NCBI RefSeq assembly: GCF_004010325.2
Contig: NZ_SADR02000033.1
Coordinates: forward strand, 1 to 64,000
Direction of reading: 5' to 3'
DNA length: 64,000 bases
Source of the DNA: Mesorhizobium sp. M00.F.Ca.ET.216.01.1.1
GTDB taxonomy: Bacteria > Pseudomonadota > Alphaproteobacteria > Rhizobiales > Rhizobiaceae
A program made the translations under genes and the position numbers. Under the pieces are notes generated by a model. That model was not told the DNA's origin. It did no database searches and saw nothing but the letters and a program-made list of their open reading frames with translations. Position 1 is the first letter of the stretch, and each line of letters begins with the position of its first letter. Positions 34,892 to 43,787 of the stretch are shown piece by piece.

Positions 34892-35793
34892 GACGCGTCG
34901 ATCCTGCGCAACAACCTGATGGCGCTGAAGGCGAGCGCCAGCACGACCAAGCCGATGGTCACGAACAGAGCGGCCGCATAGCCGGTCTGCTGGAACTTGA
35001 AGGCGGTGTCGTAGCCGTAAATCGAAACCAGCCTCGTCGCCTCGCCCGGTCCGCCGCGTGTCAGCACGAAGACCTGGTCGAAGGTTCCGAAGGCGTCGAT
35101 GGTCCTGAGCACGATGGCCACCGCCAGCACCGGCCGCATCATTGGGAAGGTGAGATCGGCAAACACCCGCCAGGCGCCGGCGCCGTCGACGCGCGCCGCC
35201 TCGAATGGCTCGTGCGGCAGCGATTGCAGGCCGGCGAGCAGGATCAGGAACATCAGCGGCGTCCATTCCCAGACGTCGAGGACGACGAGACCGATGAAGG
35301 CGTTGAGCCGGTTGCCGAGGATCTGCACCGCGCCGCCGCCCATGGCTTCCGACAGCGCCGTCAGCATGCCGGCGTCGCTGGCGTAGATCAGCCTGAAGAC
35401 GATAGCGACAACGACCGGTGTGATCACCATCGGAATGATCAGCACCGTCCGCAACAGGCGGATGCCGCGAAACTCGCGCAGGCAGAATAGCGCCAGCGCA
35501 AAGCCCAGAACCGCTTCCAACGACACCGACAGCGCGACGAACTTCACCGTGACCCAGAGCGCGTTCAGGAACTGTGCGTCGCTCCACAGATGCACATAGT
35601 TCTGCAGGCCGACATCGGAGATCGGCGAGCCGTAGCGATAGGCCCTGGTGCTGGCCCTGAGACCATCCCAGAGCGGATAGACCAGCACGCCGAGCACGAT
35701 CATCAGGCCCGGCGCCAGCATGAGATATGGGAGGGCCAGGTCGAGCCCCGCCCCCTGCAGGCGATATTTGCGCGCCTGCGTGCCAATTTGCAT
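34888..35793 (-). CDS. CUT1 sugar ABC transporter permease, MalF type
   Basis: A 301-residue permease: first membrane segment LALPYLMLAPGLMIVLGVLV, then ALFCLREFRGIRLLRTVLII, and the coupling loop EAARVDGAGAWRVFADLTFP near 205. Its start overlaps the binding-protein stop by ATGA and its stop overlaps the MalG-type start the same way, so the importer genes are translationally coupled. Confidence 0.92.
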   Translation of the reverse strand: MQIGTQARKYRLQGAGLDLALPYLMLAPGLMIVLGVLVYPLWDGLRASTRAYRYGSPISDVGLQNYVHLWSDAQFLNALWVTVKFVALSVSLEAVLGFALALFCLREFRGIRLLRTVLIIPMVITPVVVAIVFRLIYASDAGMLTALSEAMGGGAVQILGNRLNAFIGLVVLDVWEWTPLMFLILLAGLQSLPHEPFEAARVDGAGAWRVFADLTFPMMRPVLAVAIVLRTIDAFGTFDQVFVLTRGGPGEATRLVSIYGYDTAFKFQQTGYAAALFVTIGLVVLALAFSAIRLLRRIDAS

Positions 35794-37112
35794 CAGTAGT
35801 AGCCGGCTGTGGTCAGGTAGTCCTTGACCTGCTTTGCGGCAGTGTCCAGGGCCACACCGCCGCCGGACCCGGCTTGGAGTGCCTTGTTGAGCTCGATGCC
35901 GAGCAGTTCCTCGACCTTCGCCCAGTCCGGCGTGCGCGGCCGGGGCAGCGCGCCGGCGTCGAGCTGCTGCAGGGCGACCGGGATCAGCCGGTTGCCGGGC
36001 TTGGCGATGCCGAAGGCGCTGCGCTTAACCGGGATCGAGCCCGCTTCCGAGAGCTTGGCCTGGGTCTCGGCGCTGGTGTACCACTTCAGGAACTCGATCG
36101 CGTTCGCCTTGTTGGGCGCCGATTTCGGAACGCCGGCGATGAAGATGCCCATCTGCGCGATCGCCGACTGCTGCTTCGGCACCACGCCGAAATCAAGCTT
36201 GCCGGCGACCTTGGTCTGTGCGGGATCGTCGGCTTTCAGCGCATTGCCGGAATACTGGATGATCGCGCCGGCATCGCCGCCGAGTATCGCCGCCCCTTCC
36301 TGGTCGGAGTCGAACTCGACCACGCCGCTCGGCGCGTTCTGCTTCATCGTGCCAACGAAGAAATCGGCCGATGCCTTGCCTTCCGCCGAATTGAAGATCG
36401 GGTTCCATTTGTCGTCGAAGAAGGCGCCGCCGAATGACAGGAAGACCGGATACCAGCTGGTGACGATCGGATTGCCGGAGACGCCACGGAAGACGACCGG
36501 GTATTTGATCTTGCCGGCCGCGACCCCTTCCTTGCCCTTGGCGATCACCTCGTCCCAGGTCTTCGGCGCGCCACCGGTGAAGACATCGTTGCGGTAGGTC
36601 AGCGTCTGCAAATCGCCGACGAACGGCACGCAGATCAGCGTCGGCTTGGCGTCCTCGAAGCCCTTGACGCGCGGCCCCTTCTGCGGCGGCCAGTAGCCCA
36701 TGTCCATCATCGGGCCGATCCAGTCCTTGTCGGCGCCGTCGATGCCGCCTGCGCCGAGATCCTCGAGCACATTGGCGGCGCCGAACTGCGGCACCCAGGG
36801 ATCATCGAGTAGATAGAGGTCGTACTGGCCGGCGCCGCTTTGGGCGTCGGCGAACCACTTCTCCAGGGTCACGCCGTATTCGTCCTCGAGGAACTCGATG
36901 TCGAAGCCGGCCTCCTTCGCCTGCGGAACGATCTTCTGCTTGAACGGCGTCAGGCCACCATCGGCGAAAGCGCCGATGATGACCTTCTTGCCGGCGGCTC
37001 TCGCCGGCATTGGCAGGCCGAGCGTGGCGAGGGCCGTGGTGGCCAAAGCCAGGCCAAGGCCGCCCTTGATGACGGAGCGGCGAGTAAGTCTGCTTCTACT
37101 AGAATGCGTCAT
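35793..37112 (-). CDS. Family 1 extracellular solute-binding protein (sugar/polyol)
   Basis: A 439-residue binding protein with a twin-arginine-like signal: RLTRRSVIKGGLGLALA and cleavage expected after PARAA near residue 40. Family-1 landmarks DLYLLDDPWVPQF, LTYRNDVFTGGAPKTWDEV and EFLKWYTSAETQA. The operon has inositol-type enzymes, so the ligand is probably a cyclitol such as an inositol isomer or its methyl ether or amine, though the transporter class is of the maltose type. Its start overlaps the ATPase stop by ATGA. Confidence 0.88.
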   Translation of the reverse strand: MTHSSRSRLTRRSVIKGGLGLALATTALATLGLPMPARAAGKKVIIGAFADGGLTPFKQKIVPQAKEAGFDIEFLEDEYGVTLEKWFADAQSGAGQYDLYLLDDPWVPQFGAANVLEDLGAGGIDGADKDWIGPMMDMGYWPPQKGPRVKGFEDAKPTLICVPFVGDLQTLTYRNDVFTGGAPKTWDEVIAKGKEGVAAGKIKYPVVFRGVSGNPIVTSWYPVFLSFGGAFFDDKWNPIFNSAEGKASADFFVGTMKQNAPSGVVEFDSDQEGAAILGGDAGAIIQYSGNALKADDPAQTKVAGKLDFGVVPKQQSAIAQMGIFIAGVPKSAPNKANAIEFLKWYTSAETQAKLSEAGSIPVKRSAFGIAKPGNRLIPVALQQLDAGALPRPRTPDWAKVEELLGIELNKALQAGSGGGVALDTAAKQVKDYLTTAGYY

Positions 37113-38206
37113 TTCTCTCTCCCGTTACTGTTGACCCTATGGACGGCGGTGATGCCGACCGAATTGAAGAAACAAGCGTTCGCCGCGTCGAAGGCGACGC
37201 CGATGTTTTCGCCCACCGCACCCCTGAAATCGCGGCCGGCCCGCACTTGGACGTTGCCGCCATCGACGCGGACATTGACCAGCGTCTCGTTGCCCATCGG
37301 CTCGACGACGTAGATTTCGCCGGGCAGCGCACATGGCGCGCCGGGTTGGGCGACGCTGCAGTCTTCCGGGCGCAGCCCGATCTCGACGATTTCGGCGAGG
37401 CGGCATGCGGTGAGCCGCGTTCGCTCCAGCGGCACGAGCTTTCCGCCGGCGATCACGCCTTGCTCGGCCAGCGCGACCGGCAGGATGTTCATCGGCGGAT
37501 TGCCGACGAAGGTGGCGACGAAGCGGTTTGCCGGGCGGTCGTAAATGTCGATGGGCGGCGCCATCTGCTGCAGATCGCCACCATGCATGACGGCGACCAG
37601 ATCGGCCATGGTCAAGGCCTCGACCTGGTCGTGGGTGACGTAGATGGTGGTGGCGCTGAGGCGCTGGCAGAGGCGCTTGATCTCGCCGCGCATCGTCAGC
37701 CGCAGCCGCGCGTCGAGATTGGACAGTGGCTCATCCATGAGAAAGGCCGCCGGATCCCTGACGATTGCCCGCGCCAGCGCCACGCGCTGTCGCTGCCCGC
37801 CCGAGAGCTGGCGCGGCCGGCGGTCGAGCAGATGGCCGATCTCGAGGATGGCGGCGACATCGCCGATCTTGGCCTTGCGCTCGGCGTCCGACGTACCGCG
37901 GATCCACAGCGGATAGCCGATGTTTTCGGCAATCGTCATCTGCGGATAGAGCGCGTAGCTCTGGAATACCATGGCGATGTCGCGGTCGCGCGGCTGCAGC
38001 CGCGTGACGTCGCGCTCGCCAATGAACACCTTGCCGGCGCTCGGCATGTCGAGGCCGGCCAGGATGCGGAGCGCCGTCGTCTTGCCACAGCCCGACGGGC
38101 CGAGGAGAGCGAGGAATTTGTGGTCCGGCACAGCGAGGTCGAGCGATCTCAGCACGTTTAGTGCGCCGAAATTCTTGACCACGCTCTTGTACAGGACCGA
38201 ACTCAT
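37109..38206 (-). CDS. CUT1 sugar ABC transporter ATPase (UgpC/MalK type)
   Basis: A 365-residue ABC ATPase: Walker A GPSGCGKTT near 38, Q-loop FQSYALYPQMT, signature LSGGQRQRVALARAI, Walker B AFLMDEPLSNLDARLR, H-loop YVTHDQVEALTMAD and a C-terminal TOBE regulatory domain. GGGAGGG lies just before the ATG at 38206. It powers the importer. Twenty-six bases separate it from the iolE-like gene. Confidence 0.93.
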   Translation of the reverse strand: MSSVLYKSVVKNFGALNVLRSLDLAVPDHKFLALLGPSGCGKTTALRILAGLDMPSAGKVFIGERDVTRLQPRDRDIAMVFQSYALYPQMTIAENIGYPLWIRGTSDAERKAKIGDVAAILEIGHLLDRRPRQLSGGQRQRVALARAIVRDPAAFLMDEPLSNLDARLRLTMRGEIKRLCQRLSATTIYVTHDQVEALTMADLVAVMHGGDLQQMAPPIDIYDRPANRFVATFVGNPPMNILPVALAEQGVIAGGKLVPLERTRLTACRLAEIVEIGLRPEDCSVAQPGAPCALPGEIYVVEPMGNETLVNVRVDGGNVQVRAGRDFRGAVGENIGVAFDAANACFFNSVGITAVHRVNSNGREK

Positions 38207-38232
38207 CGCCCTCCCTGGCGCCCCCTTGTGCC

Positions 38233-39141
38233 TCAGGCCGGCCGCTCGTCGACCGTAAACCCGGCCTTGCGCGCGAGATAGCATAGATTGCGATAGCCCA
38301 TCGTCGCATAGGTGAGCGGATGCGCCTTGCTAGGATCCTGCTCGGCCTCGACGATCAGCCAGCCGGCATAGCCATGGTCGGCGAGCACTTTCAGCAAGGT
38401 CGGATAGTCGATCGCGCCATCGCCGGGCACGGTGAAGATGCCATCCATCACCGCCCCCATGAAGCTCATGTCGGCGGCCCGCGCCCGCTTCAGCACCTCA
38501 GGCCGCACATCCTTGCAATGCACGTGGACGACGCGACGGATGTGCCGCCTCAAGAGGCTTTCGGGATCGCCGCCGGAAAAGGCGCAATGGCCGGTGTCGT
38601 AGAGTAGGCCGACGGCCTCGCCCGAGCCCGCCATCAGCCTGCCGATCTCCTCGTCGGTCTCGATGATGGTGCCCATATGATGATGGAAGGCCATGCCGAC
38701 GCCGAAATCGGCGAAGCGTTCGGCGAGCCGTGTGATCTTGGCGCCATAGGCCTTCCATTCATCGTCGGCCAGCTTCGGCCGCTGCGAGATCGGATCATGG
38801 ATGGCGCCGTGGCGGCCGCGCGAGGTGTCGGCATAGACGACGTGTTTCGCGCCGAGGTCGCGCAAAAGTGTCAGATGCGGCAGGATCGCGTCGAATTCTT
38901 CCTCGACTTCCTTCTCGCAGATGCGGCCATCGTACCAGCCGGAGACGAGCGCCAGATTGTAAGGCTGAAGAACAGCCGCCAGCGCCTTGCTTTCCCTCGG
39001 GAATTTGCCACCGAGCTCGGTGCCGGCATAGCCGGCCTGGCGGGTCTCGGACAGGCAGGTTTCGAGTGGCGTGTCGCCGCCCAGCTCGGGCACGTCGTCA
39101 TTCGTCCACGTGATCGGGTTGATGCCTATCCTGACAGCCAT
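38233..39141 (-). CDS. iolE: Inosose dehydratase (IolE/MocC type)
   Basis: A 302-residue TIM-barrel protein starting MAVRIGINPITWTNDDVPEL, the IolE opening. Boxes: AGYAGTELGGKFPRE, MAFHHHMGTIIE (metal His), LLYDTGHCAFSGG (Asp), VVHVHCKDVRPEVL and LIVEAEQDPSKA (Glu). IolE dehydrates 2-keto-myo-inositol; MocC of rhizopine breakdown is a homologue. As first gene of the operon and with a MocA-like and MocR-type protein nearby, it fits cyclitol catabolism. The choice between inositol and rhizopine-type substrate is open. Confidence 0.87.
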   Translation of the reverse strand: MAVRIGINPITWTNDDVPELGGDTPLETCLSETRQAGYAGTELGGKFPRESKALAAVLQPYNLALVSGWYDGRICEKEVEEEFDAILPHLTLLRDLGAKHVVYADTSRGRHGAIHDPISQRPKLADDEWKAYGAKITRLAERFADFGVGMAFHHHMGTIIETDEEIGRLMAGSGEAVGLLYDTGHCAFSGGDPESLLRRHIRRVVHVHCKDVRPEVLKRARAADMSFMGAVMDGIFTVPGDGAIDYPTLLKVLADHGYAGWLIVEAEQDPSKAHPLTYATMGYRNLCYLARKAGFTVDERPA

Positions 39142-39372
39142 CCTGGCTCCCGCCTGCGCAGGCTTCCGTGGCGATGGCGCTCCACCCGCTCAGTGCGGGC
39201 AGTGGACGCTCTGCCTACGGCATGTCTGTCGCGCTGTTCCCATTTTTCTTTCAATCTAAGCGCCAATCTGTATCCATCGCGAGGGCCAGTTCGGGCCGAA
39301 GTGAAGGTGCCAGTTTCGCTTTCCGTCGAGGTCGGCTAAGTTTGCCCTTCCCTCTTGCCGCAGGGGTGTTCG
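39142..39372. promoter_or_regulatory. Divergent promoter region, iolE operon and mocR-like gene
   Basis: 231 bases between the two starts; both promoters should lie here, and the MocR-type regulator usually binds such a gap. A pyrimidine-rich patch (CCCATTTTTCTTTCAATC) at about 39239-39256 stands out from the GC-rich background. No clear operator repeat was found. Confidence 0.45.
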
Positions 39373-40854
39373 ATGCAGATTTCGAAGCGCAGGCGCCAAG
39401 CCTTTCCGATGGAAGCGCTGGCCATCGAGCGGACGGTGGCCGAGCCGATCCAGCGCCAGCTCTACCGGCAGATCGCCGCGATGATCCGCGACAAGCGGCT
39501 GGCGCCGGGCTTGGAGCTGCCCTCCACCCGCGCGCTGGCCGAGGATCTCGGCCTTGCCCGCAACACCATCGTCGGCGCCTACGACCAGCTGACGACCGAG
39601 GGCTATCTCACCAGCCGGCGGGGCGCGCGCGCCGTCGTCGTCGACCTGCCGGCCAATTCGCCCGGCAAGGACAAGCGCAGCGCTTCCGCGACCGCCATCC
39701 GCCATCCGTTGTCAAAGCGCGGCGAAAGCCTGATGCGGCAGCCCTTCCACCACGGCGCGCCCGGCCGCTTCGCCTTCCACCCCGGCATGCCCGACGCGCA
39801 GAATTTTCCGTTCGGGGTGTGGGGGCGGCTGCTCGCCCGCCGCGCCACGTTCGGCGCCGATATGCTGTTCGGCACCTATCACGTCACCGGCCTGCCGGCG
39901 CTGAAGGAGGCGATCGCAAGCTATCTGATGTCGGCGCGCGGCGTACGCTGTTCGCCGGAGCAGATCGTGGTGACGACGGGCGCCCAGGCCGCGTTCGACT
40001 TGCTGGCCCGCCTGCTGCTCGACCCCGGCGACCCGGTGTGGCTGGAGGAACCGGGCTACTACGCTGCGAGGGCGACCTTCACCGTGGCGGGCGCCACCAT
40101 ATTGCCGCTTGCCGTCGACCGCGACGGCTGGCAGATGAATCCGCCCGAGATCGCGCCGCGGCTGATCTATGTGACGCCGGCCTGCCAGCATCCGCTCGGC
40201 ATCACCATGCGCATGGACCAGCGGCTGCGCCTGTTCGAGATCGCCGAGCGCCACAATTCCTGGATCATCGAGGACGATTTCGACGGCGAGTACCGCTTCC
40301 AGGGACGGCCTGTGCCGGCGATCCAGAGCATGGATTACGCCGACTGCGTCATCTATGTCGGCACCTTCGCCAAGCTCTTGTTCCCGGCGCTCAGGCTCGG
40401 CTTCATGGTGCTGCCGCCGGCGCTGTGCGAGGGCATCCCGCATGCGCTGAGCACCACCGGGCAGTTCGCGCCGCTGGTGCTTCAGGCCGCACTCGCCGAC
40501 TTCATCGACGAAGGCCACATGAGCCGCCACCTGAAGCGCATGCGCCGCATCTATGCCGAGCGGCGCAAGCTGTTCCACGACCTTTTCGCCGCCGAATTGC
40601 CCGTCGACGTGACCCTTTCGCCGGCCGAAGCCGGTATCCAGCTCGTCGCGCATCTTCCCGACGATTGTGACGATCGCGCGGTGGTCGAAACCGCCGACAG
40701 GCTCGGCGTCAACACCTCGCCGCTGTCGAAATACCACTGGTCGACCTCCGGCAACGGCCTAGTGCTCGGCTACGCCGCCTGCAACAAGGCGCAGACGGAG
40801 GCAGGGATGCGACGGTTGCGGCAGGCGATCGAGCAGGCTCGGACACTGTGCTGA
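39373..40854 (+). CDS. MocR-family regulator (GntR helix-turn-helix fused to aminotransferase-like domain)
   Basis: A 493-residue MocR protein. Residues 20-85 are a GntR winged helix (PIQRQLYRQIAAMIRDKRL, LPSTRALAEDLGLARNTI); residues 120-490 are a fold-type I aminotransferase domain with GAQAAFDLLARLLLDPGDPV, the Asp in IIEDDFDGEY and the PLP-binding Lys in YVGTFAKLLFPALRLG. MocR proteins sense PLP or an amine bound to it. Divergent from the iolE-like operon, as expected for its regulator. CAGGGG lies before the ATG at 39373. Confidence 0.9.
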   Translation: MQISKRRRQAFPMEALAIERTVAEPIQRQLYRQIAAMIRDKRLAPGLELPSTRALAEDLGLARNTIVGAYDQLTTEGYLTSRRGARAVVVDLPANSPGKDKRSASATAIRHPLSKRGESLMRQPFHHGAPGRFAFHPGMPDAQNFPFGVWGRLLARRATFGADMLFGTYHVTGLPALKEAIASYLMSARGVRCSPEQIVVTTGAQAAFDLLARLLLDPGDPVWLEEPGYYAARATFTVAGATILPLAVDRDGWQMNPPEIAPRLIYVTPACQHPLGITMRMDQRLRLFEIAERHNSWIIEDDFDGEYRFQGRPVPAIQSMDYADCVIYVGTFAKLLFPALRLGFMVLPPALCEGIPHALSTTGQFAPLVLQAALADFIDEGHMSRHLKRMRRIYAERRKLFHDLFAAELPVDVTLSPAEAGIQLVAHLPDDCDDRAVVETADRLGVNTSPLSKYHWSTSGNGLVLGYAACNKAQTEAGMRRLRQAIEQARTLC

Positions 40855-41617
40855 CGCCCGGCCGCCCTAGCACGCTGCTGCGAACTCCGTTGCCGTGTAT
40901 CCACCCGAAAATCGTTCTGGCGAAGGGTTCGGGGGGCTTGGCACGTCTCCTCTCTCATTCGCGAGATCTCCCATGATCAGGAGCGCGTAAGATTGATGGA
41001 CACAACAGGCGGATACATGCTGACTTCGATTGTCAGGGCGGCCGAACAACCGGGTTGGATCGTGTCCCGTGGCGCGCTGATCAGCCCGGCCCATGCCGGA
41101 GAGCACGGCGACCAATGCCGCCAGCTACACCTGTATGGGGCGATGAGAGTCAAGCCTGCTCCTGCATTTCTCCATCTCCTAGTTCGGCCGATTGGCGACC
41201 ATCTCCTCGTCCCGACCTAACTTCGCTCTGGCCGCCGCGCGCAGTGACGGTCAAGGCTGGGCCGCAGGCCCGATCGCGCAGCGACTTGCCCTTGACGGTC
41301 ACGAGCACGGCGGCAGGCTTGCTCGGTCGGCTGGGGACCCGGCGAGGTGCCGACAATGGATTCCGAGGCGGAGTTCGCCATGAGCAGGCGCGGGCGGCCG
41401 CGCGGCAGACTTGTATTCGGTCGATCTCAGGGGATCTGAACCATGATGCAGCATGCGCATCGGTAGGCGAAGCTCCGGGGCGGCGGGCCCATTCTACGTC
41501 CGCGGTCTGAGGACCATGTGTAGCTTCGGGTTGCCGCCACCTCGGATCATCATCGGCAGACCCTCTGCGGGCCAGCCAATTGGGTGTGTGTTGCTCTCCT
41601 CTTCCCACGTGTCCCCA
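40855..41617. other. Gene-free stretch before the IS110-type remnant
   Basis: About 760 bases in which no convincing gene is seen in six frames. At 41244-41256 and 41290-41302 there are imperfect inverted arms (GTGACGGTCAAGG and CCTTGACGGTCAC, 12 of 13 pairing). This is the downstream side of the transposase, where the noncoding end of an IS110/IS1111 element could be. The edges of the element were not found. Confidence 0.4.
41244..41302. repeat. Imperfect inverted repeat, possible structured RNA
   Basis: Two 13-base arms pair at 12 positions, with GGGCCGCAGGCCC-like self-complementary sequence between them, so a branched hairpin can be drawn. It lies about 320 bases downstream of the transposase remnant. 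IS1111-type elements carry a noncoding RNA after the transposase gene; this could be such a piece, or a chance structure. Confidence 0.3.
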
Positions 41618-42784
41618 TCACGCCGCACGCAAGCTGACGCCCGGTGGCGCCTCGCCCGTGGTGACGAGGCGCCACAGCGCAATCAGAAGCTTGCGCGCCA
41701 GCGCCACGATCATCGTCTTGCGCGTGGCCTTGCGGCCGTCGGCCGTGCGCGCCTGGAACCATCGGGCCAGCGCACTGTCCTTCTGGAAGAGGAGAAAGCG
41801 CCAGCCAGTTGGATCATGCCATGCCGCACGCGGGCACTGCCGGCGCGTGCCAGCCCCTTCTCGCGCCGGCGTTTGCCGCTCTCGTCGGGCGAACCCGTGA
41901 GCCCGGCATAGCGCGCCACCGCGCGGCGATCACGCAATCCGCGCGACAGGATCTCGTGGACCAGCATGTCCGCCGTCTCGACACCGACGCCGATGACCCG
42001 TGCGATGAGGCGCACCATCGCATGCGGGCCTTCTGGTGCAGCCGGAGCCGCGGCGAGCCTACGCAGGCGGTCGCCCTCGATGGTGCGGATCTGCGCACGC
42101 AGGAGGTCGAGCGCTCAAGCAAGCGGTGCAACTCGGGCGCGGGTGTTGTCCGGCAGCGGCGTTCCCTCCGCTATGCGGATGGCCATGAGCCAGTCGGCCG
42201 CATTGCGCAGGCTCAAGCGGAAGCTGCAAATGCCGAAGCGGGCGAGAATCGCCTTGATGCGGTTGACGAGCCGCGTCTGCTCACCGACCAAGGTCTGTCG
42301 CTCGCGGTTCGGCCGCCGCGCGTCCTCTTCTTCGAGCGTCGGAATCGCCGCCATACTGCAATGGCGCTTCTCGCCACGCAGCCAGCCGAGAAAGGCGCGC
42401 ATCAAAAGCTCCGTGTCGAGCCGATCTGTCTTGGCACGCCGGTGCTCACGCGACACCGCAACGCTGGCAGGGTGGATGGCATAGGCCTCGATGTCGCGCG
42501 CCCGCAGCCAGCGCGCCAGCCAAAAGCCGTCGCCGGCCGCCTCATAGGCGACGGCGATCCGCTTGATCGTATGCCCGGCCTGGCCGGCTTCGTCGCGCCA
42601 GCGCTGCAGCAGCTTCAACCATGATGGCGCGTCGGCATCAATCTTCTTCAGCGGCTGGCGCTTGAATCCCGGAACAAGCGCGGCAATCAGCCACTTCGCG
42701 CCTTGCTCATTTCGATGACGGCGACGATCGTGTTATCCTGTTCGAGAGCGGTAAGGGACCGGCTTGCGTCAAAAGACTGCGGCA
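41618..42784 (-). pseudogene. IS110-family transposase, several frameshifts
   Basis: The gene starts MPQSFDASRSLTALEQDN at 42784 behind an AGGAGG and shows the DEDD-type N-domain (FDASR..., VAYEAAGDGFWLARWL, KTDRLDTELLMRAFLG) and the C-terminal transposase_20 domain (RVIGVGVETADMLVHEI, YAGLTGSPDESGKRRREKG). It ends VSLRAA with TGA at 41618. It is broken: a frameshift at about 42688, a stop TGA near 42115 flanked by two compensating shifts, and another one-base loss at about 41803. It cannot make transposase. A mobile-element scar. Confidence 0.88.
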
Positions 42785-42841
42785 TGGGGCGCCTCCTTCT
42801 GAAGAGTTGGTTCTAACAGCGCCGAAAGATGCCACACCCTC

Positions 42842-42997
42842 GCCGCTCGCCCCATAGCATCTACGCCGTGGGACACGATCTTCGCGACGACTGAAGAAGT
42901 GGCAAACATGGTCGTCTATGTCTGTTCGGAGCAAGCTTCAGCGACAAGCGGCGCTGGTCTGCGCGTCGACGGCGGCGTCCTTCGGTCGATCGTCTAA
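42842..42997 (+). pseudogene. 3' fragment of an SDR-family dehydrogenase
   Basis: In frame up to TAA at 42995-42997 the sequence reads TTEEVANMVVYVCSEQ, then ASATSGAGLRVDGGVLRSIV, the canonical C-terminus of short-chain dehydrogenases (EEVA..., G...VDGG). No Rossmann N-terminus (TGxxxGIG) is found upstream; instead the IS110-type transposase starts about 60 bases before on the other strand. The gene is therefore cut off, most simply by that insertion. Confidence 0.75.
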
Positions 42998-43176
42998 GCG
43001 GCGCTGTCGTCACACGCATTGGGCCGCCACGCGCTTCAACAATCTTCCTGCGCGGCGGCACTCGGCTCGGGTGGCATCGTCGCCGCCCTCCTGCGATCAC
43101 CGCTCGTTGGAGAGGACCTCGACCTGACACGTGATCGTGCCCCTCCGCGCGATCTGGACCTGTAGATCCTGGCTGA

Positions 43177-43383
43177 TCAGGCAGCCTTGCGATCTGCGGC
43201 GCGATAGACGCCATAGCCGACTTTTACCAGCAGCCCCTCTTCGCACATCCGGGCCAGATAGTGTCTTGGGATACCGATGGCGGTGAAATCGTAGGTCCTC
43301 ACCGTGGCCCGTTCGCGGGCAAAAGCGTATGCTTTTTCTCGCAGTGAGGCCTTCGGGCCGCCGGTCAGCCGAATGCGCTCTCT
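43177..43383 (-). pseudogene. AbiEi-like antitoxin domain fragment
   Basis: A 68-codon open stretch on the minus strand reads LREKAYAFARERATVRTYDF, then TAIGIPRHYLARMCEEGLL and VKVGYGVYRAADRKAA before TGA at 43177. This is the winged-helix N-terminal domain found in type IV AbiEi antitoxins and in short orphan rhizobial proteins. The frame is closed by a TGA at 43384-43386 and has no ATG, GTG or TTG at the N-terminus, so the start is lost or in another frame. No AbiEii toxin gene is adjacent. Confidence 0.5.
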
Positions 43384-43387
43384 TCAC

Positions 43388-43787
43388 GGTCGCGGTCGCG
43401 TTTCCGTCGCTTTGGAAGCCGTAGCGAACGTTCGACGGTAATCGGCAGCACATATTTCGCGTTTTCGCGGCTTCTTCGGTCCCGGCGAGCAAAGATGTCG
43501 CATGACGGTGCTGCCGGCAGCAGCAAGAGTGCCCGATCGGGCGACAGCGGGTCGGGGTTGCGCAGCCCGATCGGGTGCGGCTTAGTAAAACGCCTCGGCT
43601 TTAGCTAGCGCCCGCACATAAACGTCAACCTGCTGATACCATTGAATTAATCTTGATTTTTGACGGGCGATCGAGAAAGCATATGCCGGCGTTAATTTGA
43701 AATCCGCTTTGCGCGCCCTGCACTCGGAAAACTTCGAGGTGAGGTAGAGATGCGGCACCTTCGCAATGCCGCATCTCGTTTTTCTCG
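43388..43787. other. Gene-free stretch with repeated CCCGATCGGG
   Basis: About 400 bases with no convincing gene. The palindrome CCCGATCGGG occurs twice, at 43532-43541 and 43566-43575, 24 bases apart. The segment ends next to the stop of adhP. It belongs to the decayed zone. Confidence 0.4.

Noticed and set aside
39712..40737. A 341-residue minus-strand frame
   Set aside because: Mirror of the MocR-type gene and without domain features.
43532..43575. Two copies of CCCGATCGGG as a CRISPR or iteron
   Set aside because: Only two copies with a 24-base gap; no array or spacer pattern.
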